The notes under the pieces were generated by a model that worked only from the letters and a program-made list of their open reading frames with translations, did no database searches and had not been told where the DNA came from. DNA of 54,791 bases from Pelargonium nanum. Lineage: Eukaryota; Streptophyta; Magnoliopsida; Geraniales; Geraniaceae. The DNA lies in contig JAYMTF010000094.1 of the NCBI GenBank assembly GCA_036897485.1, positions 1 to 54,791 of the forward strand, in the 5' to 3' direction. Made by a program: the position numbers and the translations under genes. Position 1 is the stretch's first letter. Each line of letters opens with the position of its first letter. Positions 35,201 through 46,870 of the stretch are shown piece by piece.

Positions 35201-36067
35201 ATTAGAATAGATAACCATTCAAAAACCAACAATTGATCAAACACTTTAGTGTGAAATAGCCGTTCTATCTCCTTTATTGTACGCAAAAGTTTACAAGTGT
35301 TTCTCCAGCATGAGGCCGTGTTTTAGCAAACTCTAAGTCATTGTAATAACTCATCTAAATCATATTTTTTGTAATACAAGTATTGAAATTCTAGGTCTCA
35401 AAGTTCACTATCTTAGTATAATGTAGATCAAAACTAATGCACTAGAATAGAAAACCATTCAATAACCTACAAGGCAACAATTCATCAAATACTTGAGCAT
35501 AAACATTGGAGAGTAATGAGAAAAACTGAAGCACACCTGACCGGCCTGAGAGGACATCAGAGCAATGGAACCAGGTCCACGATCCCTCCTGTTCTTCATC
35601 AGAGGCAAAGCACTCTTGATCATGTTAAAGCTCCCCATCAAATTGACATCCATTATGAACTTAACCTCATCCAGATCCTGACTCTCCAATTCCTGAGCCA
35701 CGAACACGCCCTGGTTCACAACCAGCACATCAATAGGCCCCGCGTCCTCCACCGCCCTCCGAACAGCATCATAGTCACGCACATCTGCAGCGAAAACAGC
35801 TACATCGATACCAGTGGCTAGCCGAATCGCCTGCTTCGCTTCCTCGAGCTTGTCACGAGACCGAGCAAGGATCGATACGCGAGCTCCTTCAGAAGCAACC
35901 AGGTGAGCCAAGGCCAAGCCGATACCGCTAGATCCACCGGTGATGAAGACATGGCGGTTTTTGATTTGGATCTTAACAGGGCGAGGCCGGACGATGAGGT
36001 AGAGGAAGAGAAGTGAGAGAGGGATTATGAGGACAAGAGAGAGATAAGCGAGGTTGAGATCCGCCAT
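32231..36067 (-). CDS. TSC10: 3-ketodihydrosphinganine reductase (TSC10/KDSR), short-chain dehydrogenase
   Basis: Three exons: 36067-35537, 33441-33294, 32523-32231; GT-AG, in phase, 323 residues. It makes dihydrosphingosine from 3-ketodihydrosphinganine with NADPH, the second step of sphingolipid synthesis, on the ER membrane. An N-terminal hydrophobic anchor (about residues 8-26) is followed by VRPRPVKIQIKNRHVFITGG; the NAD(P) motif TGGSSGIG is at 43-50, NQG at 118-120, and the catalytic Ser (172/173), Tyr186 and Lys190 lie in MSSQAGQVGIYG and YSASK. PPDTETPG follows, as in TSC10. A C-terminal hydrophobic stretch (SFLLAFIEVVAIGIIRVAAL) probably contacts the membrane. The start is the ATG before ADLNLAYL; the frame is open further up but without family similarity. 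Intron 2 (33442-35536) holds a tandem array. Confidence 0.95.
34050..35470. repeat. Intronic tandem array in TSC10, six ~230-290-bp units
   Basis: The anchor CATGAGGCCGTGTTTTAGCA (or CATGTGGCCGTGT in the first two) begins at 34068, 34254, 34523, 34793, 35080 and 35309; spacings 186, 269, 270, 287 and 229 bp. Each unit also has CTCAAAGTGCACTAT, ACTAATGCATTAGAATAGA and AACCATTCAAGAACCA. Non-coding satellite-like DNA filling about two thirds of the intron. Confidence 0.9.
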
Positions 36068-37337
36068 TGATGGAGATTCGAGAAAAATGGAAGTGAGAAC
36101 CAGCAGTGGACTGGTACTAGGTGGTGGTGATGTGGTCAATGCCACGGTTACGGAAGCAATTCGAGAAGAGATTGAAGATGCTGCGGCTGAGAGTGGTGGC
36201 AGGTGAGCTCCAGCGGTGGCCGGAGCAACGGAAGCGGCGGTGGCCGGAGAATCGGGAGAGGGTTTCGCCGGAACGGAGGAGACCGTTGCTGTAGATTTGT
36301 TGCTGTGAGCTCTGAAACCAACAGAAACTCAAATCTGAAAAGATATTTATCCTTTAAAAGAAGAAAGAGAACAGAGTAAATGATTTAAGGGTATAATTGT
36401 AAATTAATCTTAATGTACTCATTTTATCGTGTATTATGTATTATGTAAAATGTGTTGGCTCGAGTTAGTGTCAGTCGTATTATGTCGAGCCAATCCGCAC
36501 ACATGAATTGTCAGTTTTAGACTCAGACAACTAAATGAGGAGATGTCACATCACGATTTAACACTCTTATCCGTTTCATGAATTTGTAAACACAAAATGA
36601 CCGTCCAAATGTTTTATTTTTTTGTCTTGTCTAAGACTCTCTACTCCCATGTTTTAATTCCTTAGTCAGAAGAAAATGACTCCTGGAAGGTCGGAGACTG
36701 ATTCGAACTTGAACTTATTGTATTTCTCCAAACAATCGAACTGTAGACTGGACCGTGTAGGGTTGATGTAAGAATCTTCCAGAACATTTGGTGATCTCAA
36801 AGTACATGTATCAATGTCAATGGTGCCTCGTTATTTCGTAGACTCATTTAGCGTGGACAGAGTAAAATTGTGCAAACATATCAATGAAATCTCCCTTGTT
36901 CGATTCCTTCATGGAAAAACTCACTCTTCTTGAAGAATTTGTGACGATCCAACCATAAAAGATGATACACAATTTTGGCTAAAAAGAAAAGTATATCACG
37001 TCAGCCTACTTTGATAACGTAATATAATTTGTGAATCAATTTGAAACAAAAAAAAATCAAATTGGTAACCAATTCGGAACAACATGAAACATTTTCATAT
37101 AAAATCGTACATAGTAACTCATCCTTAATTTTTTCAAAAGTACATGAAAATGCAGTCTCTTATACTAATAAAGAGACAGAAAACACTAATACTAATACAA
37201 AATCAACCTAAACTATATATTCAACCATTTGAATTGTCAACAATCTTACAATATACTATAAACTAAATCAATAATGTTACAACTCCCTCTAGAGATCAAA
37301 ACAAACAAGCTTCTTCAAAATTTTCTGGCTGAAACTA
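36068..37337. other. TSC10 upstream region and MTR4 3' flank
   Basis: TSC10 5' leader and promoter side (36068-36400, GC-richer near the gene) followed by about 900 bp of AT-rich DNA with one fragment of the 'TAACACTCTTATCCG' repeat (36531-36590), also seen at 13430-13600 and 20868-20990. No gene recognised. Confidence 0.5.
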
Positions 37338-40300
37338 CTACAAGTACAGAGATGCTGCAAAAACAATGTCCCTCTTGATCTTGGAAACAGCTTCTTCAAA
37401 TTTCAGTTCAAGCTCAGTTTCTCCGATGGACTTGGCGGCTTCTATCAGCTGCTGCAGAACCTCCTCCAGCCTCCTGATGGCCCTGATCAAGCTGCCCTCG
37501 AATACCGGTGTCATTTCCATGATCTCGTAGAATTTCGACCCTTTTGCCCACGCGTAAACAGCTTCCATGATATCCGGTCGGAACGAGCTCACAAACTTCT
37601 CTACGTCAATTTGGACCTGTTGTGTAAAAGCACCACATTTTCAATTAGTTGCTAGTATCCCCACATTTATCCGGGTTCGGATCGCATAAAATGGACCTGT
37701 ATAGTTTTCGGGTTAGGTCGTGTACTCGTGTTTACAGTGAAGAAAACGTGGAATGGAGCTCAACCCGCACACTTTATATGTAAAACCCACAACCCGACCC
37801 GAATATTTAGCTCTAGTTGCTGGCAATTTGGGTCATGCAAAACGAGCATGACACGAGTCTAGTATGCTTGGATTCGGCACGGTCGTATCCATGTCATCTT
37901 TGTATTGGAGAACTCAACACATTCGATAATAGTGTCACATTAACAAGCGCAACACATTTAATTAAATGTATCGTGTGACAAACTCAATACAAATAGTATA
38001 GTTAAGTTAGAAATCTAAACAATAAATCGTTGTTGCATTAACCTGACCGCAACTCGCACCTCTTGCAGGTCGGGTTATACCTTTTCAACCCAAATTGCCA
38101 ACTCTGTGCCGTGTCATGTTACCCATTTATAAAAGTGTTGTGTTCGTGTTCAATATTTTAGCATAATTATTTCAGTGTCACGTCCATGCTTGCTAACTCA
38201 TATATCAAATACTCAACTTTCACCACGACACGTGAAAACACGAATTGCCAGTTCTATCCTTAGAGCGGAAAGCACACTAAAACGATGATTGAGTGCCCTG
38301 CACCAAGAGGAAGGTCTAGTAATTCTTACCTTACACTCAAGCTGAACTTTCGCAACCCTTCGGGCTGTATCCTGTAATTGTGCAAATAGCAAGTCCAGTT
38401 CTTCCCGAGGCTTTGCAGCGTCTTGCAGCTTCTCTTGCCATACAAAACAAGACAGAAGCGACACCATCTCTTCAACCTTTATGTCCTTCAATACCCCGTT
38501 GAACATTAGCTCCGTCAAGGTCAGTTCATCGGCACTACTGATTTCACAAGCAACTTTTCCCTTCAGCTCCACAACATCATCACTTGACGCATATCTGCAA
38601 TTTAATCAACTCAAATCATTATAGTTTCACGTGCATTCACATATTGTTTATAACACGGTAAATTACAGAGAGATACCATATACTTAGCCTCTTTTGCAAA
38701 TAACTCCCTATACCTTTTTTTCATGACAACTAACTCCCTGTACTTCTAATTTTTCATTTTGTCAGTTAGATTTAACTAATTTTTATATCTATCATTCTAT
38801 CCTTAAGATCACCATCAATTTCACATTGCCGAATTGAAAAATTGAAAGTACAAGGAGCTATCTGCAAATGGGGCTAAGTATAGGTTTTATTTGTAATTTG
38901 CCCTTCTAAAATATACTCTATAGAAATGTAAAGTTTCATTACCCAAGCCTCCTGAGAACCCGTTTTCGTGCCTTGAGTTCATCTTTAAAAGCCAACGCAG
39001 TTGAAGATCGCATAGTTCTCCTGATAGCCTTGATCTTTGCGGTCAATTCTTGCTTATTGTGTAAGACTTTCAGCTTCTGCTCAACGAGCGGTGATTTGGC
39101 AACTTCGTGCTTATCAAATAAGCTTTCTAGAGCTTCTATCCTACGTGCTGCCTTTTTGTACGAGCTACTTTGAACCTGAAGAACGGGAAAAGTAGGAGAT
39201 TATAACCGTTAGAGAAAGAGAGATGAGAAACAAATAACTGGTCGAAAACAAATCTAAAGCAACGTACCTTCATATCATCCTCGGGATCAAGGAGGGGTAT
39301 CCCGTCTTTAGAGAATCTTGAAAGAACTTCTGAAACCTTCTTTAGTGTGTTTTCTCGAGTTTCCAAAGGCAAGAGATCCTTTGATATGACTAAACGAACA
39401 CTACTTAGACTACTAACCTGCATATCATGACATTAATAAGCAAATAAGTCCCTTCTTCGCTATAATGACATTTTTTTGGGTGCAAAATTCTCATTATAAA
39501 GAAGTTAAAATTAGTCGTCATTCCAATATTAAGGGGGCAATGGTCAAAAGCCATTGAATTCGATGAAGTTTGACTTTTTTGTTCAATTTAGTCCATGCAG
39601 TTATTTAAAGTTAGTTGACAGTTAAATTTGATGGCATAGCGTTGATGTGAAATTTACAATAGTTTACCAGATAAAAATTAATTGTGTGGCGCTTGTAAAG
39701 ATAGCTGTACCAAAATCGGGTATCTACAGTGCTTACATGGCGTTTAAAAACAATTGCTTAAACAAATAATTGCCTCTGTGGAGTTCACGTGTCATCAAGT
39801 TTACGGCAATTAACTGTAATAAACAGTAGGGTCTAAACTGACCCAATGGCCAAAACTCACAGTTCAGGGACTATTTTGACTTTTTAAAAATTTGAGGACT
39901 TAATCGATGACTTTTTAAAGTACTGTGACCTCCCGACCCTTTTCCAATTTCAACCTAGAGAACATTGGCAAAAAGGACATTGTAGGTCTCGCTAGAAATA
40001 CGAAGACAAGTAAAAGATGTGAGCATAAGAAACATTACCTGAGAAAGAGGAACAGAAACAACAACCGGCTCCCCTTGATTTTTCAGAGGAACAATTTTAA
40101 TAGTTTTTTTCCCGGCTCCCTCTCTGCTCACTACACATCTTGTAAGAACATCAACCTTGTAGTTCGCTTCTTCCGGTTTCGTATTTGTGTCATCTGGATC
40201 ATTCATCCCACTAGGTAAACCGAAACTTGTATTGAAAAGACTAAAAATAAGTTTGATTATAACCATAAAACTCACCTTCGGAAACACTTTTGACCCTCTC

Positions 40301-43300
40301 AAAATTGATTAGCACTCCCCATGTAACGTAGTCTTCAATGGAGATAACCGGGGAATTTTCATCACTCCTAGTGCATTGGATACACACGAGTCTGCCCGGT
40401 TGCAAGAAGGGTAAGCAGTATCTTGGAGAAAGCACAATATCACGAACATCATTCTTCAGAGTTCGGTATTGCTGTATCAAATTGTAGTAACTCTTCAAGC
40501 TATCTTCTTCTTCAATTACAATCGAATCCCTCTCTTCTTCAAGGTTCTTCGCTTGTTTCTGCAATTTATGATGAAAGTAAGTACTCATGCTATCTTCTCT
40601 CAGGTTAATTGATACAAGTTGTGATACTGATAATTGGAATATCTTTGATCTCAACTATATTTTACTATTTTAATGACGCGTTTATAAACATTTTCGGGTT
40701 CTTCAATCCAAAATAGCAATACTCATAGCGGCTAATAATCACGGTAACAAGGTTTATTAAATACTAACTCTGTTTCAAAATAAGTGATATATAAGAGTTT
40801 TTACACTGTATTGGGGAACGATGAAAGGGTATTATTGGAAAGTCAAGTGGATTTTGAAATGGTAAAATGACACTAATTTTGGAACAGTTTTTGGGAATGA
40901 TGAAAGGGTATTATTGGTAAGCCAAATTCATTTTGAGGTTGAAATAGTAAAATGACACTTATTTTGAAGCAATTCTTGGTTTCTAAAATGACATTTATTT
41001 GGAAACAGAGGTATTACTTAAATAACAAGGAAAATATCAACCAAACACAAACTAGACTTAGAAGACGCTACTAATGAAATTCCAGTTCGGGACTGACAAT
41101 ATCAACTGACCTCAAGATCAGGAATAGCACGGTCAGCTTGGAACTGGTAGAACGAATTTCGGAGCAAATTTTCAGCATTCCCATCCTCAGAACGCATTTG
41201 ATTCAAAAGCATGTTATAGCTCAAATGGAATGCACTGAAATGCAAAGGGCAAAAGGTCAAGCAGCAATTCATAAACATAGCAAAATATGATAACCTAAAC
41301 TTGTTAAAAAATAAAATTTAAGCACAAGGTTCTCTATCCAATGTGATATTTAATCGTTTTGGGGAGTGTTGTGCAAAATGGGTTAGGTCGTGTCGTGTCA
41401 ACCCGGCCTATATAGTAAAACATGCCATGCTGATGTTACGTAACATAAACGTGTCGAGTCTAATATTTGAGCGCGATTATTAAATGTCTCGTGTTCGTGT
41501 TAGCCCATACAGCACATGGTAAACCATCATCACGGCATGCACGCATAAATTGCCGGCTCTAAAATCGAAAATGGAAATGACAATGAAATTCCCATTCTTC
41601 CTGTTTGAATTATGGTTTTTCAATCATGAGAAAGGCTTTGTAATGAGAATCTCATTATCATTCTTTTTTCTTTTCTTTTATGGGATCTCATTATCATTCT
41701 TTATTCTCATTACGTAAAATTTAATTCTAACGCTAACTAAACACAATCATTTGAATCTAATGTATTTTCTGGCTGTGACATATTATTGAAATATCCCATT
41801 CTTTAAACCGATAAGGTGCAATAGAAACAGCTTGCAGACCTGTTCAAAGAGTCAGCGCTTCCTTTAAGCATTGTTTTAGCCGTAGATGGTTCGATCTTCT
41901 CATCTACCATGAGGATGCATATCCCACGTTCATCAATACCTCGACGCCCAGCACGACCACTCATTTGTATGTACTCACCACTGGATAACCATCTAAACTT
42001 ATCTCCATCAAATTTACGGACATTTGTGAATACAACAGTTTTTGCAGGCATATTCAAACCTATGCTGAAGGTTTCTGTGGCAAATAAACACTGAAAAGAA
42101 AATGTTTCAATTATACCAAGACAATAGATACAATAATACATGTACGTAAAACAGATAAAAATGAATAATACATCCCCGCAAAATGTAAATAATTTACATC
42201 ATTTGAAATGTGTTAAAAATGCAAAAAAAATAAAACTACTAATCATTTTGAAATAGAAAATCATTGGAGAAACAAAAACAGGCACGCTTTGAAGATTTCT
42301 GGCATGTGAAGCACTTCAGTAACAATATTGATGAAAAGAACATTTGAATGAGACACCAAGGTGTTCCTCATTACGCATTGGTGGCAGTTTGAGTTCACGG
42401 GTCGTGTTCGTGTAGTGTTGAAAGTTTAGTATTTTGTTAAACGGGTAAACCAGAACATGACCTGATTATTATGAGTTGAGTTACACGACCCGTTTATGAG
42501 TTGAGTTACCACGACACGACTTGCTCAACACATGAATAATTGGGTTCAAAATTACACGACTAGAGACATTTAAATAAATGAGTTTGAATTGCCCTGCCCC
42601 GACATATTTGACCCATTTATTTTCTGAGTCATTATTGACACAACATGTTCTTAAAATTACCATTTTATCCTTAAACAAGTCATTCAAAGGGTTACATGAT
42701 CCGTTCAATAGAAAAGGGGTTAGGCGGGTCGAGTGGGTTCAACCCGAACACAACCCAATTAACAAAAACGGGTTGCATAAGGTGACACGAACATACTTAA
42801 GCGAAACTTAAACCCACTTAATTTTGTGTCGTATCGGGTCACAGGTCACGACCCAAATTACCAGCCCTATATGCACTCACACAACATAAAGCTAAGTTCA
42901 TAATTTCTGCTCACCTTGATTAGTCCTTCCTGAAACAATATCTCAATTACTTCCTTAAGAATGGGAAGCAAACCAGAATGATGCACACCAATCCCACGTT
43001 TCAAGAGCGGCAACATATTTGAAACCTGAGTACAAACAAAAACCAAACGGATATGATTGATATAAGTTGGATCTAAATTATTCTTCTGATACAAAAGGTG
43101 CTGGAGTAAAGAATTTTCTCCTGTCCATCATATGATTTTATAATGTAGCAAGTCCCTTTAAAAGTAAGAGGTCATCGCCAGTAACTCGGATTAGATTCTC
43201 ATCAGTGGTTGCTATGGTGTGAAAACAATAATCTCATAAAATTCTTCCGGCGTGTTGGCAACAGAAGGAACAAAGTTTAGAAAAACACAAAAATTCAGCA

Positions 43301-46300
43301 ACGACTGATCCACTTGATGAAATACATATAGGGTTGGTATTTATACAAGAGGGTAGTTCATTTTCTACTAAAAGTAGAGCTGCTAAGCTTCCAATCTACT
43401 TGTCTTTACTTGTTAAGCCAATGATTAATGAATGGGAAAATAAAACTAAAATTTTAGAATATTAGGCATAGTTACATTCAAGAATATAAGATTGTTTGGA
43501 AGCATGCAAGTGAGCATAAGCACAACTACAAAAAAACGGGGACAAATAAGTATATCCAACCTACCTGCGGTAACTTCTTATCATCATCTGAAAGCATATC
43601 CATAGCACTCCAGAAGATATTTTCAATATTCACTTTCTCAACGTCCTCATTTAAATCCATTTTAGCCATCTGCAACGCAAAACCAAATATCAATATATAA
43701 GTAGGGTAACACATTAAAGAAAGTAATTATAGTCAATGGTTTCATAACATATACACACATGCATAAACTAGAGCAAAAAGAGATATATTCAAGACACGTG
43801 TTTTGAAGCCATCGACAACTGGTTAAGCCAGATAGATATATATAAAGCATCACATTGAATGGGTTAACCCAAGTTATCTAGATCGCGGAGCGTTAGGGTC
43901 TAGGCACACGGAACTGTGGGAGTAGGGTTCTTTGGAACATTAATTAGGATCAGAACAAGTTTATCCAGAAAAACGGATTTTTTTTAAAACATGTATAATA
44001 CTATTTCTTAAAAAATTTAAATTAACCAGCATATTCTACAATCCTTCAGTCTATATATGCACCAGGGTTCAATTTAAGAGCATAATAATATTTTTTTATG
44101 TTCAATAATAACTAAAAATTATTATGATTGGTTGATCAGAACCGTATATTCATGGGAATTTCAACTTTCACATTTTGGAGTGTTAGTGTTCCGCGATTCG
44201 GAACGCCTGATCAGGATCGCGAATCACAGAATCAGTACTTAAATAGTGTTTTCTGGTAAATGTGGTTCAATCAAAGTCAACCCTAAACAAACATAACTAC
44301 AGGATCGATAAACTCAGTTCCAATATCATAAGAAAAGGCAGATCCTATAGCAATAATGGAACTTCACCTGCATAGCCAGAAATTCGCATTCCCTTTTGCT
44401 AAAGCTGAAAAGTATGACAGGATCATACTGTCGTGAAATAATCATTTTAACCATCTTGAAGATGTCGCTTTCTTCACCAACTTTGCCCACATTCAAACCC
44501 TTTTGCCACTTTCCATTCTGCTTTTTCCTTTCACTTTCACTGGTAGGAACAAGTGCATTTATGGCTTTCTGAAAGCTGTCTTCGCGAAACTTCCCCATCT
44601 CATCCACCGCCAAGAAAAGACCATCACCACCCGAAGGAAAAACATAATGCTGAAGAGGCGTTGGCCGATAATCAGTATAAACAATGTGACATGGCTGCTG
44701 GTGAACCTGCATCAATACCACATGAAAATAGAGAGAATTCAATAGTTGCACAAAGTTTTTTTTCTCAACTGACCGGCATCATAAGCTAGCTATATGGTCT
44801 CTAGAGCATAATAATGCTGCGAGTACTAAGAACTAAGAAGTATATTCTATTAAATTTTGAAGATTATTGCTAAATTCAAACTAGAATTACCTTTGCAACC
44901 CAATCAGAAAATTCTTTTGCATTAGGTACAGTGGCAGAGAGAAAAACAAATCGAGCATTCCTTGGGGCCATAACAATACTTTCTTCCCATACCACACCTC
45001 TCTCTCGGTCACGCATGTAATGTACTTCATCAAATATGATCCAAGCGACCTCCCGAATGACCTCTGATCCTCTGTATAGCATACTACGCCAGATTTCAGT
45101 GGTCATTACCTACAATCAAATGGCAACAATTAGTCAAAAAATGAGACAATTTGACATACAAAAGGGTAAAGAAAAAGAGAGATTAAATAACTAACCAAGC
45201 AAGAAGCATTGGGATCTATTGTCACGTCTCCAGTCATCAAACCAACATCTGAGAACTCTTCCTTGAAGTCCCTATATTTTTGGTTGCTCAAGGCCTTGAT
45301 TGGTGAAGTGTATATGACCCGTTGATTATTTTTCAATGACATGGCAATGGCATACGAAGCCACAACAGTTTTTCCAGCTGATGTGTGAGCAGACACCTGT
45401 ATAGCATAAAAGTTAAAAAAGAAAAAGGCTGGTCTATGATTTATTGAGTAATGCTTTGACACCACAACATTACAAGGTTACTTCGATCACTCCAAAAACA
45501 CGAAATAAATGTTTCTGCATGAATTCACCATACTCAAAAGAGTACAAATACCCAAAACCTCAAAACATAAGTGCCGAGATCTAACCAACTACTCGTACAA
45601 AATTTAGCAACAAAAAATGCATAGCAATATCATTACTATACACTCCACGACATGCTTAAGTAAATAAATAGATGCAACAAGTCCATAAGCAATACTCACA
45701 CTCTCAAAATAAAGTTAAAATCTTTCAATGCATGACAACCTTACTATACACTCCATAATACTCTGAAGTAAATAAACAGACACAACAAGGCCATAAGTAA
45801 ATAAGCAGTACTCACATTGTCAAGATAAAGATAAAATCTTTCGCAACATCTTATTTCATATACATTATATTATTCACTAAATTTTGAAAATACTCTAAAG
45901 AGTGCAAGTACCCAAAACCTCAAAACATAAGTGCATGCATAACATAGCAACAAAAATGCAAAACAACATCATTACTATACACTCCACAACATGCTGAAGT
46001 TAATAAATAGAAACAACAAGCCCATAAACAAATGAGCAATACTCACATTCTCAAAATAAAGTTAGTTAAAATCTTTCACAAAACCTTATCACATATACGT
46101 CAAATTCATCACTAAGTTTCAAAAATAGTCTAAAGAGTGCAAGTACCCAAAACCTCAAAGCGTAAGTGCATACATAATATAGCAACAAAAATGCAAAACA
46201 GCATCATTACTATACACTCCACAACACGCTGAAGTAATTAATGGATGCAACAAGTCCACAAGCAATAATCACATTCTCGGAATAAAGCTAAAATCTTCCA

Positions 46301-46870
46301 CAAAACCTTCAAATATAGAATCTATCCGCACTGCATTATATTCTTCACTATCGCAAGAGTATAAGTTTACAAAACCTCAAATAATAAGGGCAGGAATCGA
46401 ACTAACCACTCGTACATAATTCAGCAACATTACAACATGCTGAACTAAATAAACAGATGCAACAAAGCCATAAGCAAACAAGCAAAACTCACATTCTCAA
46501 AATAAAGTTGAAACCTTTCACAGTACCTTCAAACACAGAATCTATCCCTATCACATAAACACCATATTCTTCACTAAATCACGAAAATCATCAAAAGGGT
46601 ATTTGAGTTATTAGGTAATAAGAAGCTTACCATAACGGACTGGCCATCGACAAGGCACTTGATGGCTTCGGACTGAAAAGGGTCGAGAGCGAAAGGGAAT
46701 TTCTTGGCGGGGTCGTGATTTTTTGGTGGAGGTAACGGAGGAGGAGCCACGTAGCCCTCCGGGAACGACACGTCGTGCACACAAGCCACGGTTTCTTCTA
46801 CAATCGTCTGTTTCTGCGGAGGCTCGTCGGATGGCTCTCCGTCTATAGACTTCCTCTTCAACGACCCCAT
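37338..46870 (-). CDS. MTR4: MTR4, DExH-box RNA helicase of the nuclear exosome (Ski2-like)
   Basis: Fourteen exons: 46870-46631, 45396-45196, 45109-44891, 44706-44368, 43669-43565, 43025-42915, 42090-41840, 41234-41111, 40558-40276, 40193-40039, 39417-39268, 39175-38943, 38594-38330, 37616-37338; all GT-AG and in phase, 984 residues (Arabidopsis MTR4 is about 988). Starts [12 protein letters not shown], the MTR4 rather than the HEN2 N-terminus. Motif [10 protein letters not shown] (82-90), DEVH (174-177), SAT (205-207), motif [13 protein letters not shown] and motif [12 protein letters not shown] (447-456) are intact, so it should be an active ATPase. The arch with KOW-like part spans about 560-790, and the DSHCT domain ends in [15 protein letters not shown]. 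It feeds rRNA-processing by-products and other nuclear RNAs to the exosome. Intron 1 is 1.2 kb of tandem repeats. Confidence 0.97.
37660..38255. repeat. hAT-like repeats in the last MTR4 intron
   Basis: Two or more degenerate blocks: GGGTTCGGATCGCATAAAAT, CAACCCGCACACTTTATATG and ACCCGACCCGAATATTTAGC with CTCTAG near 37810; then TTGGGTCATGCAAAACGAGC, TGACCGCAACTCGCACC and CAAATTGCCAACTCTG. Style and end sequence match the TAGAGCTG family. Confidence 0.5.
38657..38903. mobile_element. Palindromic MITE filling an MTR4 intron
   Basis: The left arm GGTAAATTACAGAGAGATAC continues with ATACTTAGCCTCTTTTGCAA; the right arm, read in reverse, is GGGCAAATTACAAATAAAAC continuing with ATACTTAGCCCCATTTGCAG. 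The inverted repeats are about 50 bp each. It occupies about 70% of the 348-bp intron between exons 12 and 13 (38595-38942). Confidence 0.7.
40755..41020. mobile_element. Stowaway-like MITE remnant in MTR4 intron 8
   Basis: ACTCTGTTTCAAAATAAGTG on the left and AATGACATTTATTTGGAAAC with AGAGGTA on the right, plus an internal duplication of GATGAAAGGGTATTATTGG (about 40820 and 40898). Confidence 0.5.
41365..41735. repeat. Two repeat remnants in MTR4 intron 7
   Basis: 41365-41560 has GGGTTAGGTCGTGTCGTGTC, AACCCGGCC and AAATTGCCGGCTCTA, the hAT-like wording. 41568-41735 has GAAATTCCCATTCTTCC, AATGAGAATCTCATTATCAT and TAACGCTAACTAAAC, a decayed copy of the 2037-2176 family. Confidence 0.5.
42375..42870. 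repeat. hAT-like repeat in MTR4 intron 6
   Basis: GTTCACGGGTCGTGTTCGTG at the left; GGGTCACAGGTCACGACCCA and AATTACCAGCCCTATA at the right. The interior repeats GACCCGTTTATGAGTTGAGT and CAACCCGAACACAACCC. Non-coding. Confidence 0.5.
45540..46530. repeat. Tandem array in MTR4 intron 1, ~230-bp period
   Basis: CATTACTATACACTCCAC begins at about 45631, 45970 and 46204, with a shorter copy at about 45741 and a decayed one near 46428; main spacings are about 230 bp. Shared parts: GTACCCAAAACCTCAAA, ATAAGTGCA, AACAACAAGCCCATAA and ACTCACATTCTCAAAATAAA. It fills most of the intron between exon 1 and exon 2. Confidence 0.85.

Noticed and set aside
34050..35470. Regular repeats that might suggest a CRISPR array
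   Set aside because: Plant nuclear intron, units of 230-290 bp with no short repeat-spacer pattern and no cas genes. The same reasoning applies to 45540-46530 and to the 105-bp PPR units.
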